Shown here: positions 1 through 11,900 of the stretch, in pieces
How positions within the stretch are numbered: position 1 is the first letter of the stretch
Layout of the letters: each line of letters begins with the position of its first letter
Source: Massariosphaeria phaeospora
Taxonomy: Eukaryota > Ascomycota > Dothideomycetes > Pleosporales
Assembly: GCA_011032825.1 (NCBI GenBank)
Contig: JAADJZ010000037.1
Coordinates: 248,001 to 312,000 of the forward strand
Length of the DNA: 64,000 nucleotides
Direction: 5' to 3'
Position numbers and translations under genes: made by a program
The notes under the pieces: model-generated
What the model was told of the DNA's origin: nothing
The model's input: only the letters and a program-made list of their open reading frames with translations
Database searches by the model: none

Positions 1-3000
1 TGCAGTTAAAAAAAAACAAAGTGCAAAAAAATATACTTACAAAAAGAGTTAAGTTGCTTATAGCAAAGTTTATAAACTTTAGCTAAAAAGTTATAAGTAG
101 CTTAGTAGTTCTTAGCGTTAAATTGCAGCTTTTTAAGCTATTGTAGCGTTAAAAGTAGTTTTTTTGCTTAAAATAGTTTTTAAGCACAGCGTTAGCGTTT
201 TAGAACTTTATTTTAACGCAATAAAAGCTAATACCTAGTAGTTAGTATAAAAGCGGTTTGCTTAAAAGTAGCATAGTTATGCATACATTTTTAAAACCTA
301 TATTGTTTTACTTTGCTATAAAGTATGCTACACTAGCTTTTAATAGCACAAAGTAGCTCTTTTAACGCTATGCCTTGCAATAGTAAAATAATATATTATT
401 TCTTTTAAAAAAGTTCGTAACTTAGAAAGTTTTAAAATTTTAAAATTTTTAATGCTAACTATGCATTAAGTAGCAAAGTAAAACGTGTTAACTATTTTTT
501 TTTTAAAAGCACATTGCTTAAAGTGCGTTTTTTTTTTTTTGCTACAAATTTTTTTTTTTTTAAATTGTTAAGTGCATTTGCACTTATATTTAGTTTAAGT
601 TTCTAAAAGTTTTTGTTGTTTAAGTATTTTTTTTAATTAACAAAGTACTTTTAAGTGCTAACTAAAGATTTTTTTTTATTAAGCACTTTTTCAACGAAGT
701 ACACGTTGTTTCTAAAAGTGCGCAAAGTATCTACTAAAAGCTTACTTTAAAAAAGTATTAACTTTTTTTAGTTATAAAATTCTAACAAGAATACGTAAAA
801 AACTAAGTAAATACTTTTTAGTTTAAAAAAGTTTACTTAGTACGCGTTAGTGCTAATTTAGTTTACAATAGTGCCTAGCTCTACGTAGTTCTAGTTAAGC
901 TTTTTCTTTAGCTTAGTAGATTTTATGTAGCAGTTTAAAATTAGCACCTAGTTACTTTACTTTAGCAAGATATGCTTTTTACGCTTGTTAAAATACTTTT
1001 TCTAATAAGCGTTTGCAGCTTTAATTTTGCGCTAGCATTTAACTTAAAAAGCAATTATGTAAGCTGCTATGCTTGTTTTTATAAACAACTTTTTATTACT
1101 AAAAAGCTTTTTAAGCTAATCTAAAGCTTTTAAAAACGCTTTGTAGTACGCTACAAAAAAAGTAATTTTTGTAGTTACGTATTAGCTATTGTTGTACGCG
1201 AACTTCGCTACTAGCAACTATATAGTTCAATTATTTTGTTTAAAGCAACAGTAACATTGAAAGTACTATTCTAGCGTTTAATTCTGTTTTTTAGTTTAAC
1301 TATTTGTTTAAGAGTAATAAGTAAAAAAGAAAACGCTTATTAAGCTAAAATAGTAGCAGAAGCTGTTTTAAAACTTTAAGTTTATAATAAAATTTTAGTT
1401 TAAAATAACGTTCTTTAAAACGCTGTAAAGTTTTACAATTTCTTTTATTTAAACTATTGCAAAGTTCTTTGCTATCTAGTTAGCGCAAGCTAGAATATAA
1501 TAAGCTATTTTAGTTAAGTAGTTTACTACAACGAGAATAAAGCTGTATACTTGCTTTATATACTTTAATAGTAAAAGTTTTGTAATAAAGTTTATTGTAA
1601 CATTACACTACGAGCTATTAAGCGCTAGCAAAAGTATAAAAAGTTTGTAAAAGCTGTGTTTAGCTACTACTAATTTGCAATACTTTAAACAGTTCTTGTA
1701 GTACTCTTTAACGTTTTTTTTTATGCTTTTTTACTTGTATTAGCGTTTAACTTTCTCTAAAGTTTTTTTAACGCCAAAGTAACTAGCTATTAAGCTGTTA
1801 TAACATTTTTAAAAAGCTTTTCCTTTTTCTTTTGTTGTAACAAAGTAGATTTTATTTAACTACTTCGTTATAGCTAGCTTTAGTTTATTTTAAACTACTA
1901 TAAGCTTTACTAGTCTAAACTCGTTTTCTAAGTTAAAATTTAAGTTTAAGTTTAAAAAGTCTACGAGATTGCTTGCTAGATTACTTAAAAAAAACTTTAT
2001 TTTTTAAAAGCTTAAGCTAGAGTGCTTAAGTTAGTTTTTCTTTAATGTGCATTTTTAAGTCTAAAGCTTTTATTTTTTTTAAAAAACTTAGCAAGCTTAG
2101 TTTTTTTGCAAGTTAGCTAGCTAATTTTGTAATTGCTGCTACTAGAACGAGCTTACTATAAACACTACAAGTTATTAAAACTCGTAATAAATTTACGTAG
2201 ATTTTATTGCTTTTTCGCGCAAAAGCATAAGCTTTCTTTATGTAGTCTAGTCGTTAGAAAGAGCTATTAGCTAGATTTGTTTTTTTAGGTTGATAAATTA
2301 TAACAAAGTTGTACTTTGTTAACTTTTTGTAAGCGCGAACTTAATAATAATTTAGAGTTTTTGTTTTTATAAACTATTATAGGTTATTGTAGTTTGTATA
2401 GAGATTAAACGAGATGCTTAAAAAAAATAGCAAAAGTATAACAAAATTTTGTTAATTGCTAACAACTTTTTATTATAAGTATTGTAATTGTACTTCGCTT
2501 TATTTATTTTTTGCAAGAAAAAACCAATTGGGCGCTAATAAGCACTTTTTTGCTATTTTTACTGTTAGAAACTTTCTAGCTTAGAATTCTACTAATAGCG
2601 CTTTTAGAAGCGTTAGTTTTAAGCTTTGTAAGCTATTTTGCTTTATAATAGGCTAGAATAGAAATATTAAAAAAAGTACTCTTAAGTTCTCTAAACGCTT
2701 TCTTAGCTTTAGTTCTAAAGTTAATTTGCTAGCTTTTTTCTTTTCTTTGAGCGTGCTCGCTTCGGGCTGCTTCTAGCTTTTTCTAGGTTAGTTTAGTTAA
2801 TAGTAGAGCAAGCTTAGAGAACTTAGTAATAAAGCGCTAATAATAGTTTATAAAACTTATAAATACTTGAATATTTCAAACTATATTTAGCATTAGCTAC
2901 TTTCAAATCGTTTTTATTTGTTTTAAGTTAATTTTAACTTTTTCTAAGTATACAATGTAACTTAGGTACTTCGTTTGCTATATGTGCTACTCGCACTTGC

Positions 3001-4259
3001 TAAGTTTTAAGTATAGCTTTGCTTTACGCAAACGTTAAAAAACTTTTTTAACTTAGCTTACATAAGCTTTTTTTGTATTAAAAAACACTAGAATGTTGTT
3101 AAAGTACATAATGCAAGTTACGTTAACTAACTTAGCAAAAGCTTAGTTAATGTAAGCTTAAAATGCTATAGAAGCATTTGTAAAACTAAATAGCATAACA
3201 AAGTACTTAAAATAACTATATCGAGTTCTAAAAGCTGTTTTCAATTTTTTTTTTTTTTAATCTAGATTTTGTAATAGGCTTTACGGATGTTAAGCTTAGT
3301 ATAAGCTTTTGCTTTAGCTAACTTCTCTAAAAACTCTGCAATAAAAGGCGAAAAATAACAATTTTTAATTGTAATTTTGTTAAAGCTTTAATAGTCAACG
3401 CAAAGTTTTAAAGTGCTATTTTTTTTTCTCGCAAAAAAAATTAGCGCACTAGCTAAAGACTTTAAGCGCTTTATTTATTTTTTATTAAAGTACTTGTTTA
3501 CGTATTTGCAAAAGTGCTTTAATTTTGCTATTAACATGTTGTACAAAGGTTAATGCAAAAGAGTTGTACTAAGCTAAAGTTTAATCGCAAGATTTTGCTT
3601 TTTATAAAACGCTATTACTAACGAGCTATTAGAGCTCGCTACGTTTTAGTACTTCTAATATTTAAATTGCAAACTAGAGTTTTGCTTTTTTTAGTTGCTT
3701 GCTTTACAAAGTGCACTAATCGCACAGACATAAAGCTTTGCATTAAAACTATTTAAAGTTTAAACAAACTTTGCTGCGTTTTCTATAGCTACTTTAGTAT
3801 AGTTTAGTTTATTTAAGTTTTTTATGCTTCTAAAAAGCATGTAGCAACGCGAATAGTTCAACTTCGGCTAAAACTAATTTATTTAAGAAAGTTCGAAATA
3901 CATCGAAAGCTTTTTAAGATTAGCTACTACAAAGAAATTTTTATAAGTTTGTACTTTACTTCTAAAGTTTGTAATGCAAACTTTTGCTACAGTACAACTA
4001 TAAATAGTGTAACTTAATTTACTTAGTAATATAAAAAGAATATTAGAGATTAGTTTAAGTACTAGATTCTATTCTTTCGCTACGGTAGCTAAAAGAACAT
4101 TAAAATAAGCTCTACTATCTACAATTGCTTTTAAGTTTTTTAAACTTTTAATCTCTACTAACGCGGTAAGAAACGTTGAGTTTTTGCTCGTTAGCATTTT
4201 ACAAAAAGTACTTACTTTCTTTAACTATAACAAGTTAATATAAGTTACAAAGTAAAAAG

Positions 4260-4490
4260 CTAATTCTTTAAGCTTTTGCTTTTTTCTTTTCTTTTCTCGA
4301 AGTAAGCGTTTTTCTTTGCCTTTTTAGAGTAAGCAAGAATAAAATAGCCTAGTTTATTACATGCGTAGCAAACTAGCTCGTTAAAGCTTTTGTTTTTTTT
4401 GTTATTACTTTTCTTAAGCTTAAAGCAGCTGTTGCGTTTCTTTTTGTACCGTTTAGCATTAGAATAGGTTAATTTATGTTCTATTAGCAA
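4260..4490 (-). pseudogene. Gag C-terminal fragment with decayed CCHC zinc knuckle (copy 1)
   Basis: 76-residue open stretch of the Gag reading frame. A Lys-rich tract precedes a nucleic-acid-binding knuckle that reads C41-x2-C44-x4-Y49-x4-Y54. The family pattern is C-x2-C-x4-H-x4-C, so the His and the last Cys are both Tyr, each explained by one transition. It is parallel to 27,432-27,662 in copy 2. It is a fragment left open by chance and not an independent gene. Confidence 0.85.
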
Positions 4491-5576
4491 CGCAGTTTAC
4501 TTCTTGTTTTTTTTAGTTTTTTTTTAAATCTTGCTATTTTGTTGGAAGTTACGATAGATTTAATTAGCTTTTTGCTTTACTTAGTAGAAAGTAGTACAAC
4601 TTTGCAGTAGAAAGTAACGTAGTTGCTTTTTTACTTTTTTAAAAAGTGCCGCGGTAAGGTTTACTACTATGCTAAATAAACTTGTTTAGTTAATCTTAGT
4701 CTAAAAAAGTTAAAGAAGTAGAAGTAAGTTAGAAAAAGTTTAAAATAGCTTCTAGCGTAAAGCTTTAATAAAATTGTATACTTACTACTTACGTTTTTTA
4801 GAAGTGCCTAAAGTATTTAACATTTGTTTTTTAAGCAATGCCTAAGTAGAGAACTATAAAGAAAATCGCATTTTTTTATAAATTTTATAGGTTTTTTAAA
4901 GCGTACAAAAGTTTTTAGTAACGTACGTAAACTTAAAAAAAACTTTTTAAAGTTTGCTAAAAAAGTTGAAGCTTTTTGTGTAGTAGCCTTTGCAATTGCA
5001 AACCTATTAGTTGTAGTTTGCGCAATTCTTTTTTGAATAGCAGTGCAGTAGCTTAGAGCGAAGCAAATTAACCTAGTTAAAAATAGTTCGAGTAGGTGCT
5101 AGCACAACTAGTTGCTTAATAGCTTTAGCAAGCGCTATTTTGTTTTCGTTCTAGTATAGAGCTTTTGACGCTTTGAAGCGAATAAGTTCTATACAGTTCT
5201 ACTTATTCTGCTACTAATTTTTTAGCTTGTTAAAAGCTCGCTTCGTAGAAAGCTTCGATAGTACGTTGTTATTTTTATTGTTTAAAAGTAAAGTGTTGGA
5301 ATTTCTTTCTAAGCGAACTAGGTTATTCTAGCTTAGTTTAACGCTAAAAGCGCAACTACGCTTTAAAACGTTAGCACTATTACTAATCTAAACTTCTTTA
5401 TTAGCATTTTTATTCTATTTGGTTTTATCTATAACTAGAAGTTAAAAAGTGTTTAGTTGCATAATAGAACTTCTATCTAGGTATTCTAGAAGCAACGTAG
5501 CTTAATTGTTTAATAAACTAAATATTGTAAACGAGGTAATTAGTTTATTAAAAGTATTTTAATAAAGCGATTTGAA

Positions 5577-5797
5577 TATAAGACTGCGTTTGATCGTAGG
5601 TTTAATAATACTTAAAATAAATTAATAGTATAGTAATAAAAATAGTATATTCGTGTAAAAGAAACGAATTGCTGTTTTAGTAGCAATTTAGTGCGAGGTA
5701 CTTTTAAAAGCTTTGCAAAAAACTAGTCTAGCTCGTTATAGCCTATAGTAGCTTTTAATTAAAAGAAAACAAATACGTAAAGCTACTTAGCTTTACA
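5577..5797 (-). repeat. LTR of Gypsy copy 1 (element 5' LTR)
   Basis: 221 bp, aligned over its whole length with the LTRs at 21,511-21,732 and 28,749-28,969. The left end has changed from TG to TA; the right end still ends in TTTACA. The next five bases are TAAAA; the matching target duplication would lie outside the window. Confidence 0.93.
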
Positions 5798-5839
5798 TAA
5801 AACTAAGACATTTTTCTTCTACTACAAAGTTGCGCAATA

Positions 5840-7640
5840 GTTTGGTATTAATTGCACTATACTATTGCAACGGCATAAAAGCAAAACGCAGTTCTATACT
5901 ACTATATTATAACAATAGCAACTACTTAACCTACAACAAAAGTAGAAATTTGTAAAGTACATAGAAAAATGCACAAAGCAAAGTTTACTACTAACAAAAA
6001 AAATAGTACAAAATTTCGCTAGCGTAGTTGCAAAACAAGAGGTTTTACATGCGTAGGTTTCGCGCTTTTTGCATTGCTATAAAGCTAAGCTTACTACTAA
6101 ATAAAGCGCTAAAATTAATTGCAATTGTTACTAAGCTAACTTACATAAGAAATACAACTTATACTTTTAACTATTACATAAAAAAATGCAAAAGTACAAC
6201 GTTAAAGCGCGCAACACTTATAATATAAATAAAAAAAGCTTTTTTGTTAGTATTACTACACGCTTAAAACGCGTTTTTTCTAAAGCAGCTTAGTAGGCAA
6301 AACTACGTACAGCGGCTATACAAAATAGCAATAGAAATTAGATTACGCTTTTAGCTTATGTTTGCGCTAATAGTAAAGCGCTGCTACTTGCTTTTATCTA
6401 CGAAAAAAAGCTAGCTTGCAATTAAACTAAGTTAACAACGTTAAAGCTAGAAAACACTAAGTATTTATAGCCAACTCAACTTTAAAATAAACAAATAACG
6501 ATATTAGATTAGCTTAGCTTAAGCAGCTATTCGAGTGCTACACAAAGCAAAAAGCGCGCTAGCAATAGCGCTTTTTTCTTGTTAATAGCTATAGCAGCTA
6601 CTTTACGCGCAAGTTTATAAACTTTTGCAACTCTAATAAAATTCTACTAGCTATACTTTTTTTTTTTTAACTTACACTTTACAGCTGCTTGATGTAGTAT
6701 TAATTTTTTCTTTTTTAAACTACTACTTGCAAGAACTTAACTACTACTTACATTAATTGCAAAAGCTTATTAGCATTAAGAAAAGCAACTTTTTTCTAAT
6801 ATTCTAGTTAGCGTAGGGTACTACAATAATAAAAAAAACTATTTAGAAAAGTTTTAAAGCTACAAGCGTATAGCTAATAAATGCAAAAGTTATACTCAAA
6901 CGCTTTAACACTACTACTTTGAATAAAAATAAAAATATAGAACTGAAAAAGCTTAGTAATAAAAGTAGTTGAAATAATATACAAAAAATTATAGACGCTA
7001 CGGTTCTAGATAAAGCAAAAAATAAAGCTAAATGCTTTGCTAGTACATTACACTTTGTACAAGTTCAAAACAAGCTACTTTACTACAAAAACAATAGCCT
7101 TTGCGCAACACTTACTACTAAACGAAAGTATAAAAAGAAAAGTAAAGTTTTAAACTTATAGCAGCGCGAGAAGTACTATAGTAGCGCTGTACTATAAAGT
7201 TCTCGTAAGATCTAAAAAACTCAAGTACGCAAAATAGTTAAACAATACAAAAAAAAGCAAAGAAAACTTTAGAAAACTTACTAAAGAGAGTTCAAAGCTG
7301 CAGCTACACTATACAAAAAGTATATAGCAAAAAAAGCAAAAGCGCTACAATAAATTGCGAAAGAGCGTGCTAATAAAAAGCAAAAAGCAAAAGCTGCAAA
7401 GCTAGCTGCTGCGCGCGCGCTTAAAAAGCAACAACGCAACGCTGCAACTTTACAAAAATCTCGCAATACACTAAACAAAAGCAAGCGAGTAGTTTTACAA
7501 AGCGCTGTACTAAAATCTACAAAAAAGCGTTGCGTTATAAGTGCTAAAAGTAGTGTTAATACTATACTTTTGCTACTACTACTTTTACCTAAAACTACTA
7601 CGCGCAGCTGCTAAATTAAAGTACTACAAAAGTTTAAATA
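5840..7640 (+). pseudogene. pogo-type (DDE_1) transposase relic, full length, left half of a palindrome
   Basis: Read on the plus strand, the frame gives the parts of a fungal pogo/Fot1-type transposase in order. There is a helix-turn-helix-like N-terminal part (about 6,028-6,228), the start of the DDE domain with a RSKR-VFSKA-like block (about 6,240-6,300), the block ending in LQPLDVV (about 6,665-6,700), and an Ala/Lys/Arg/Gln-rich coiled tail that ends KTTTRSC...KVLQKFK at about 7,590-7,640. Many stops are present, all TAG or TAA. Alanine and Thr codons survive well, while Gly, Pro, Asp and Glu are replaced by Ser/Arg, Leu, Asn and Lys. The element would have cut and pasted itself through TIRs. 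Its C-terminal part is repeated in reverse to the right. Confidence 0.75.
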
Positions 7641-9255
7641 GTACAAAAGTTGCGCAAGCTTTTATATAGTAATACACAAGAAAATTTTATAATAATTAAA
7701 TTTGTATATAGCTGTACAGTTTTATTGTCGTAGTTGCTAATTTTAGTTAAAGTAGCTTATTAGCTGTACGAGCTTATCTAGCGCATAGGTACTATACGCG
7801 CGCTAATATAGTATTGCGTATAAGCTAAAGTACTTATGCGCTACACAAGCTATTACAGTACACAAGCAACTTTTTTTAAAATTAGCGCGCGCAAAAAATA
7901 AAGCTGTAGAGCTACATACAAATTGTATTATTATAAAACATTTTAGTGTAGTACTATATAAAGCCTTGCGTAGCTTTTGTACTACTTAAATTTTTGTAGT
8001 ACTTTAATTTAGCAGCCGCGCGTAGTAGTTTTAGGTAGAAGTAATAGTAGTAGAAGTATAGTATTAACACTACTTTTAGCACCTACAATACAACGCTTTT
8101 TTGTAAATTTTAAAGCAGCGCTTTGTAAAGCTTTTTGCTTGCTTTTATTTAGTATATCGCAAGATTCTTGTAAAGTTGCAGCGTTGCGTTGCTACTTTTT
8201 AAGCGCGCGCGCTGCAGCTAGTTTTGTAGCTTTTGCTTTACGCTTTTTTGCTACGCGCTTTTTTACAATTTGCTGCAGCGCTTTTGCTTTTTTACTATTT
8301 TTTTGTTGTATAGTGTAGCTGCAGCTTTGAGCTTGCAATTAGAAGTTTTTTAAAGTTTTTTCTACTTTTCTTTGCGCTATTTAACTATTTCGCGCGCATA
8401 AGCTTTTTAAACTTTGCAAAGACTTTATAGTATAGTACTACTATAAAACTCCTTGCGCTACTATAGGTTAAAGATTTTACTTTTTTTTTATACTTTTGTT
8501 TAGTAGTAATCGCAGCGCGCAGGCTTTTGTTTTTGTAGTAAAAAAGCTTGTTTTAAACTTGTAAAAAGTGTAATGCAGTAGCAACGCGTTTGCTTTTAGC
8601 TTTTTCTTTATTTACAACCGCAGCGTTTAAATTTTTTTGCAAGTTTTTTTAACTATTTCTATTACCTAGCTTTCGTAGTTTTGTATTTTTATTTTAATTA
8701 AAAGTAGTAGTGTTAAAGCGTTTTAGTATAACTTTTGCATTTATTAGCTATACGCTTGTAGCTTGAAAACTTTTTAAAATAAGCTCTAACTTTATTGTAC
8801 TACTCTACGCTAACTAAAATATTAAAAAAATATTGCTTTTCTTAATGCTAATAAGCTTTTGCAATTAGTGTAAATAATAGTTAAGTTCTTAAGTATAGTG
8901 CTTTAAAAGTAGTAAAAATATTACTACATTAAGCAGCTATAAAGTGTAAGTTAAATAAAAAAAAAATAGCAAAAAAAATCTTTTTAGCGTTGTAGTAGTT
9001 AATAAACTTGCGCGTAATGTAGCTGCCGTAGCTGTTAACAATAAAAAAGCGCTATTGCTAACGCGCTTTTGTTGTAGTATAGCGCTTAAATAACTACTTA
9101 AGCTATGCTAATTCAATATTGTTATTTATCTATTCTAAAGTTGAGTTAGTAACAAAAACCTTGTGTTTTTTAGCTTTAATAGAGTTAACCTAGCTCGATT
9201 GCAACTTAGCTTTTCTTTCGTAGATAAAACTAAGCAGTAGTAAGTTTCTATAGGT
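6360..9255. repeat. 2.9-kb near-spacerless palindrome (inverted duplication)
   Basis: The sequence from about 6,360 to 7,808 is repeated in reverse complement from about 7,809 to 9,255. Anchor pairs read by eye: 6,395-6,480 with 9,140-9,225; 6,530-6,610 with 9,005-9,085; 7,290-7,640 with 7,980-8,330; and 7,780-7,795 with 7,835-7,850. The axis lies near 7,808, in a run of alternating CG flanked by ATACGC/GCGTAT. Arm differences are mostly transitions, so the duplication predates at least part of the mutation. Each arm carries the C-terminal half of a pogo transposase, tail to tail. Confidence 0.88.
7980..9255 (-). pseudogene. C-terminal half of pogo transposase, inverted copy (right palindrome arm)
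   Basis: On the minus strand this repeats the C-terminal part of the transposase at 5,840-7,640, from the block before LQPLDVV to the coiled Ala/Lys-rich tail. It lacks the N-terminal DNA-binding part, because homology stops near 9,255 where a different repeat begins. It is non-functional, and the same Ala-rich run in the tail survives. Confidence 0.7.
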
Positions 9256-9400
9256 CTTTGCAACTCTAACTTAACTTATACTCAACAATAAGTAATTTCT
9301 ACTTATTCGCTAGCGTACGTAGGTATAAGTTGAGTTAGCACTAAAGTTTTACGTAAGCTAACTTAACTTTAACTTAACCTATATTTATTTACTACTTTAG
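9245..9400 (+). repeat. Fragment of a small dispersed inverted-repeat element
   Basis: The 9,248-9,310 stretch matches 29,508-29,570 directly. The 9,300-9,385 stretch matches the reverse complement of about 29,245-29,320 (core GTAGGTATAAGTTGAGTTAG). These look like ends and subterminal parts of one non-autonomous element family. No coding capacity is seen. Confidence 0.6.
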
Positions 9401-11590
9401 AGTTAGCAAAAACTTTGTTTAGACATTGCTAATACGTGTTTGATAGAAAAGCGTAGAGAAAAGCGTTAGTATTTGTTATAGTTAAAATATCGCTTAAACT
9501 GCTACAGCAATGCGATAATACTACAACGCAATAATTTAATTATAAAAAAATACAAGCGCGACTTAAACCTATACAAATAGTTAGCTCGTTAATTGTTAAA
9601 TAAAAATACAATGTAGTTGTGTTGTTTTGTAGATACTAGAGGTAACTTGCTTAACTTTTGCAATAACGCGTTTTTAATAGCTCTTTTTGCACTTTTTTGT
9701 TGTAAGCTATTTGCAAGTGCTTTGTAGAAGCTAGAAATTGCGCTCTAATACAGCGCTGCTACTAAACGCAGTTTTAAGCGCAAAGAAGCTTGCTTCGCTG
9801 TTACTTAGCGCCTAGCTACTTTCTTTTTCTTTTTTGCTTTCTATTGTTTGCTTTGTTTGTTGCTCGCTTGCTGCTGCTTTATTTCTAGCTCGCTACTTCT
9901 TTCTTTTGCGTATCAACGTGTCGTTATACTTTTTAACTATTTCTCAATTCGCTGCCGTAAGTCCGGTATATTAATAGCGCTATCTTAAAGCTACGTTTCG
10001 TAGCAAAGAGAAATAAGCTAGCTTTTTGTCGAAGTAGTTCGTTTAAATCTTATACGTTAGGCTTGTTTTAGGGCTACTATCTATTATCTAGTTAACGTTG
10101 TACTAGCCTTTTATAAACACGTTTTTTTTAATTTATCTAACTAATATAACAACGCTAAAATCGCAGAGCTTTTACTACTCTAAAAAGCGCTTTGTGTGTA
10201 TTCAAATCTTTTGTAATATCTCGTAAGCAATTAGCAGCTAGTTACTTGATAATATACAATCTCGAACTAGCACGTTTGAGTTAACGAGTAGCTGCGGCGC
10301 TAGAAAAACTTGTAGCGCTAGTTAAAATGCGTACATAAACTAACTAGCTAATTTAGCTGCTAAATTTCGTAGCTGTGCTTTCAAAACTTTTTGCTGCAAC
10401 GCTTCGAAAGTATTTCTTTTGCTACTTCTTTTGCTACTTTTTTTGCTACTTTTTTTGCTACTGTTATTACTGCTTACAAAGCTACTAGCTTTCGTCGAGC
10501 AAGCGCTAGTACGTTTTCGCTTGTTTTTAGTTGCTCTATTATTTTTGTACTTTAGCAGCGCTAACTTTATAATATCGAATAGCGCTTGCGTTGTAAATTA
10601 GCCGTTTTAACACTTTCGTGCTTACATCGCGATAATATAGCCGTTAGCTAGGTAGTAGTTTTCAAAACGCTTAACGTTGCTTTGTAGCACTTAACAAACG
10701 TAGCTTTTGTTCTAGCAGCTAGCGTTTTGGCACTGCTAACGATTTCTAATGCTTATAACAAAACTATTACTTGCAACTTTTGCTTGTATTGCTTAATTAA
10801 AGCTTTTTTTCTGTATCTAAGTAGCGATTTGTAGGCGAATTCAAACTACTGTACTTGCTTAAAGTTAAGCTCGCTAAAAAGCGCTTTCGAGTAGCGTATT
10901 CTTTATTAGAATTAAGTCGAAGTTTATGTAAGTTTTGTAGCTTGTACTTTTAATAATCTGCTTAGCTAACAACTTAACGCGTTTAAAGCTTATTTAATTA
11001 TCTTTGCGAATAACTTTTATAGCTCTATTTTTCTTGTTTTGCTTTGCTAGGTATACGGTAGCGCATATGCTTCGAATACTTACTTAGCGAAGCGCAAAAT
11101 TTTCAACTACTTAATTAGCTTACTGCTACAGTCTTGTACGATTTATAATTTTAAAAAGCTAACTAAGCTCGCTGTTGTTAGCTTTAGGTATACTATTTTT
11201 GTTAGAATTCTCAAATAAAGCTTTCTATTTTACATTTATAGTAGCACTTGCAGAAACTTTATTTTAAAACAATAGCAATTGCGATTGCTAGCTTAGCTAG
11301 GCGCGTACTTGCAAGCTAAACGCTTAACTTAATTCTACCTAAGAAACTAGTATCTAAGAAGCAGTTTCTGCGCTTGCAATTTCTACAACTTTATTGTTAA
11401 CTTTATTCTCTATACTACTTCTTTTACTGTTATTTGCTAACTTAACTTTCTTAGGCACTAGATTGCTTAGCGAATTGCTTAGCTTATTGTTTTTATTGTA
11501 TTCGCGTATAAACAAAGATTTAGCAGCTAAAAATAACTAGATTCAAGTGTTGCTAGAAATCTCGCCTAACGGTTTGCGCTGCAACGGCTT
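9401..11590. other. AT-rich mutated DNA, no recognisable gene
   Basis: About 2.2 kb of mutated AT-rich DNA. The only open stretch of note is a poly-Leu run at 10,419-10,601, which comes from a CTT/TTG-rich simple sequence (10,419-10,465). I recognise no domain. Confidence 0.5.
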
Positions 11591-11900
11591 AATTGAATTC
11601 TAAATAAGTTGCTTACTTTGCTTATTAGTAACTTTCGCTTTTTTTTTATTTAGCAAATTAATGCTTTGTTTAAATAGCGTAGGCGTTTTGCGCGAGCGTT
11701 TGCTAACTAAACTAGATATTAATTTTAGATAACGCACAAGTAAGTGAAAAAAACAAGCGCTTAGTTTAGCTGCTGCTAGCAACTTAACACTAAAAATATA
11801 AGCAATACAAGCTTTAGATTCAAACAGAAAACAATAACAATAGTAGCTAAATACAGTTTGTATAGCGCTAGAACTAGCAAAACATATTTTACAGTACTAA
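11200..11900 (-). pseudogene. Possible C-terminal relic of another pogo-type transposase
   Basis: On the minus strand a 60-residue open piece (11,600-11,782) contains SKRSRKTPTLFKQSI, followed by a Lys-rich stretch. This resembles the linker and tail after the DDE domain in many fungal pogo transposases. No catalytic motif was recognised upstream on the minus strand, so the identification rests on tail composition and one short block. It could equally be another Lys-rich transposon protein. Confidence 0.3.

Larger units (their letters stand above)
1..5797 (-). mobile_element. Ty3/Gypsy LTR retrotransposon, copy 1 (cut by window edge)
   Basis: This is a direct repeat of 23,166-28,969, differing mostly by transitions, read on the minus strand. 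Its 5' LTR is at 5,577-5,797. By comparison with copy 2, about 1.65 kb including the other LTR lies left of the window. Visible remnants in element order are a Gag zinc knuckle (about 4,330-4,370), a protease region (about 3,880-4,200), a reverse transcriptase active-site block at 3,080-3,106 reading YFNNILVFF (family form YLDD-type, so both Asp have become Asn), RNase H (about 2,440-2,690) and integrase (about 1,100-1,850). All frames are broken and the copy cannot be active. It is more decayed than copy 2 at the RT box and in the last Cys of the zinc knuckle, which is Tyr here. Confidence 0.93.

Noticed and set aside
10419..10601. Poly-Leu open frame, membrane-protein-like
   Set aside because: It arises from a local CTT/TTG simple repeat in mutated AT-rich DNA, with no start context or homologue.
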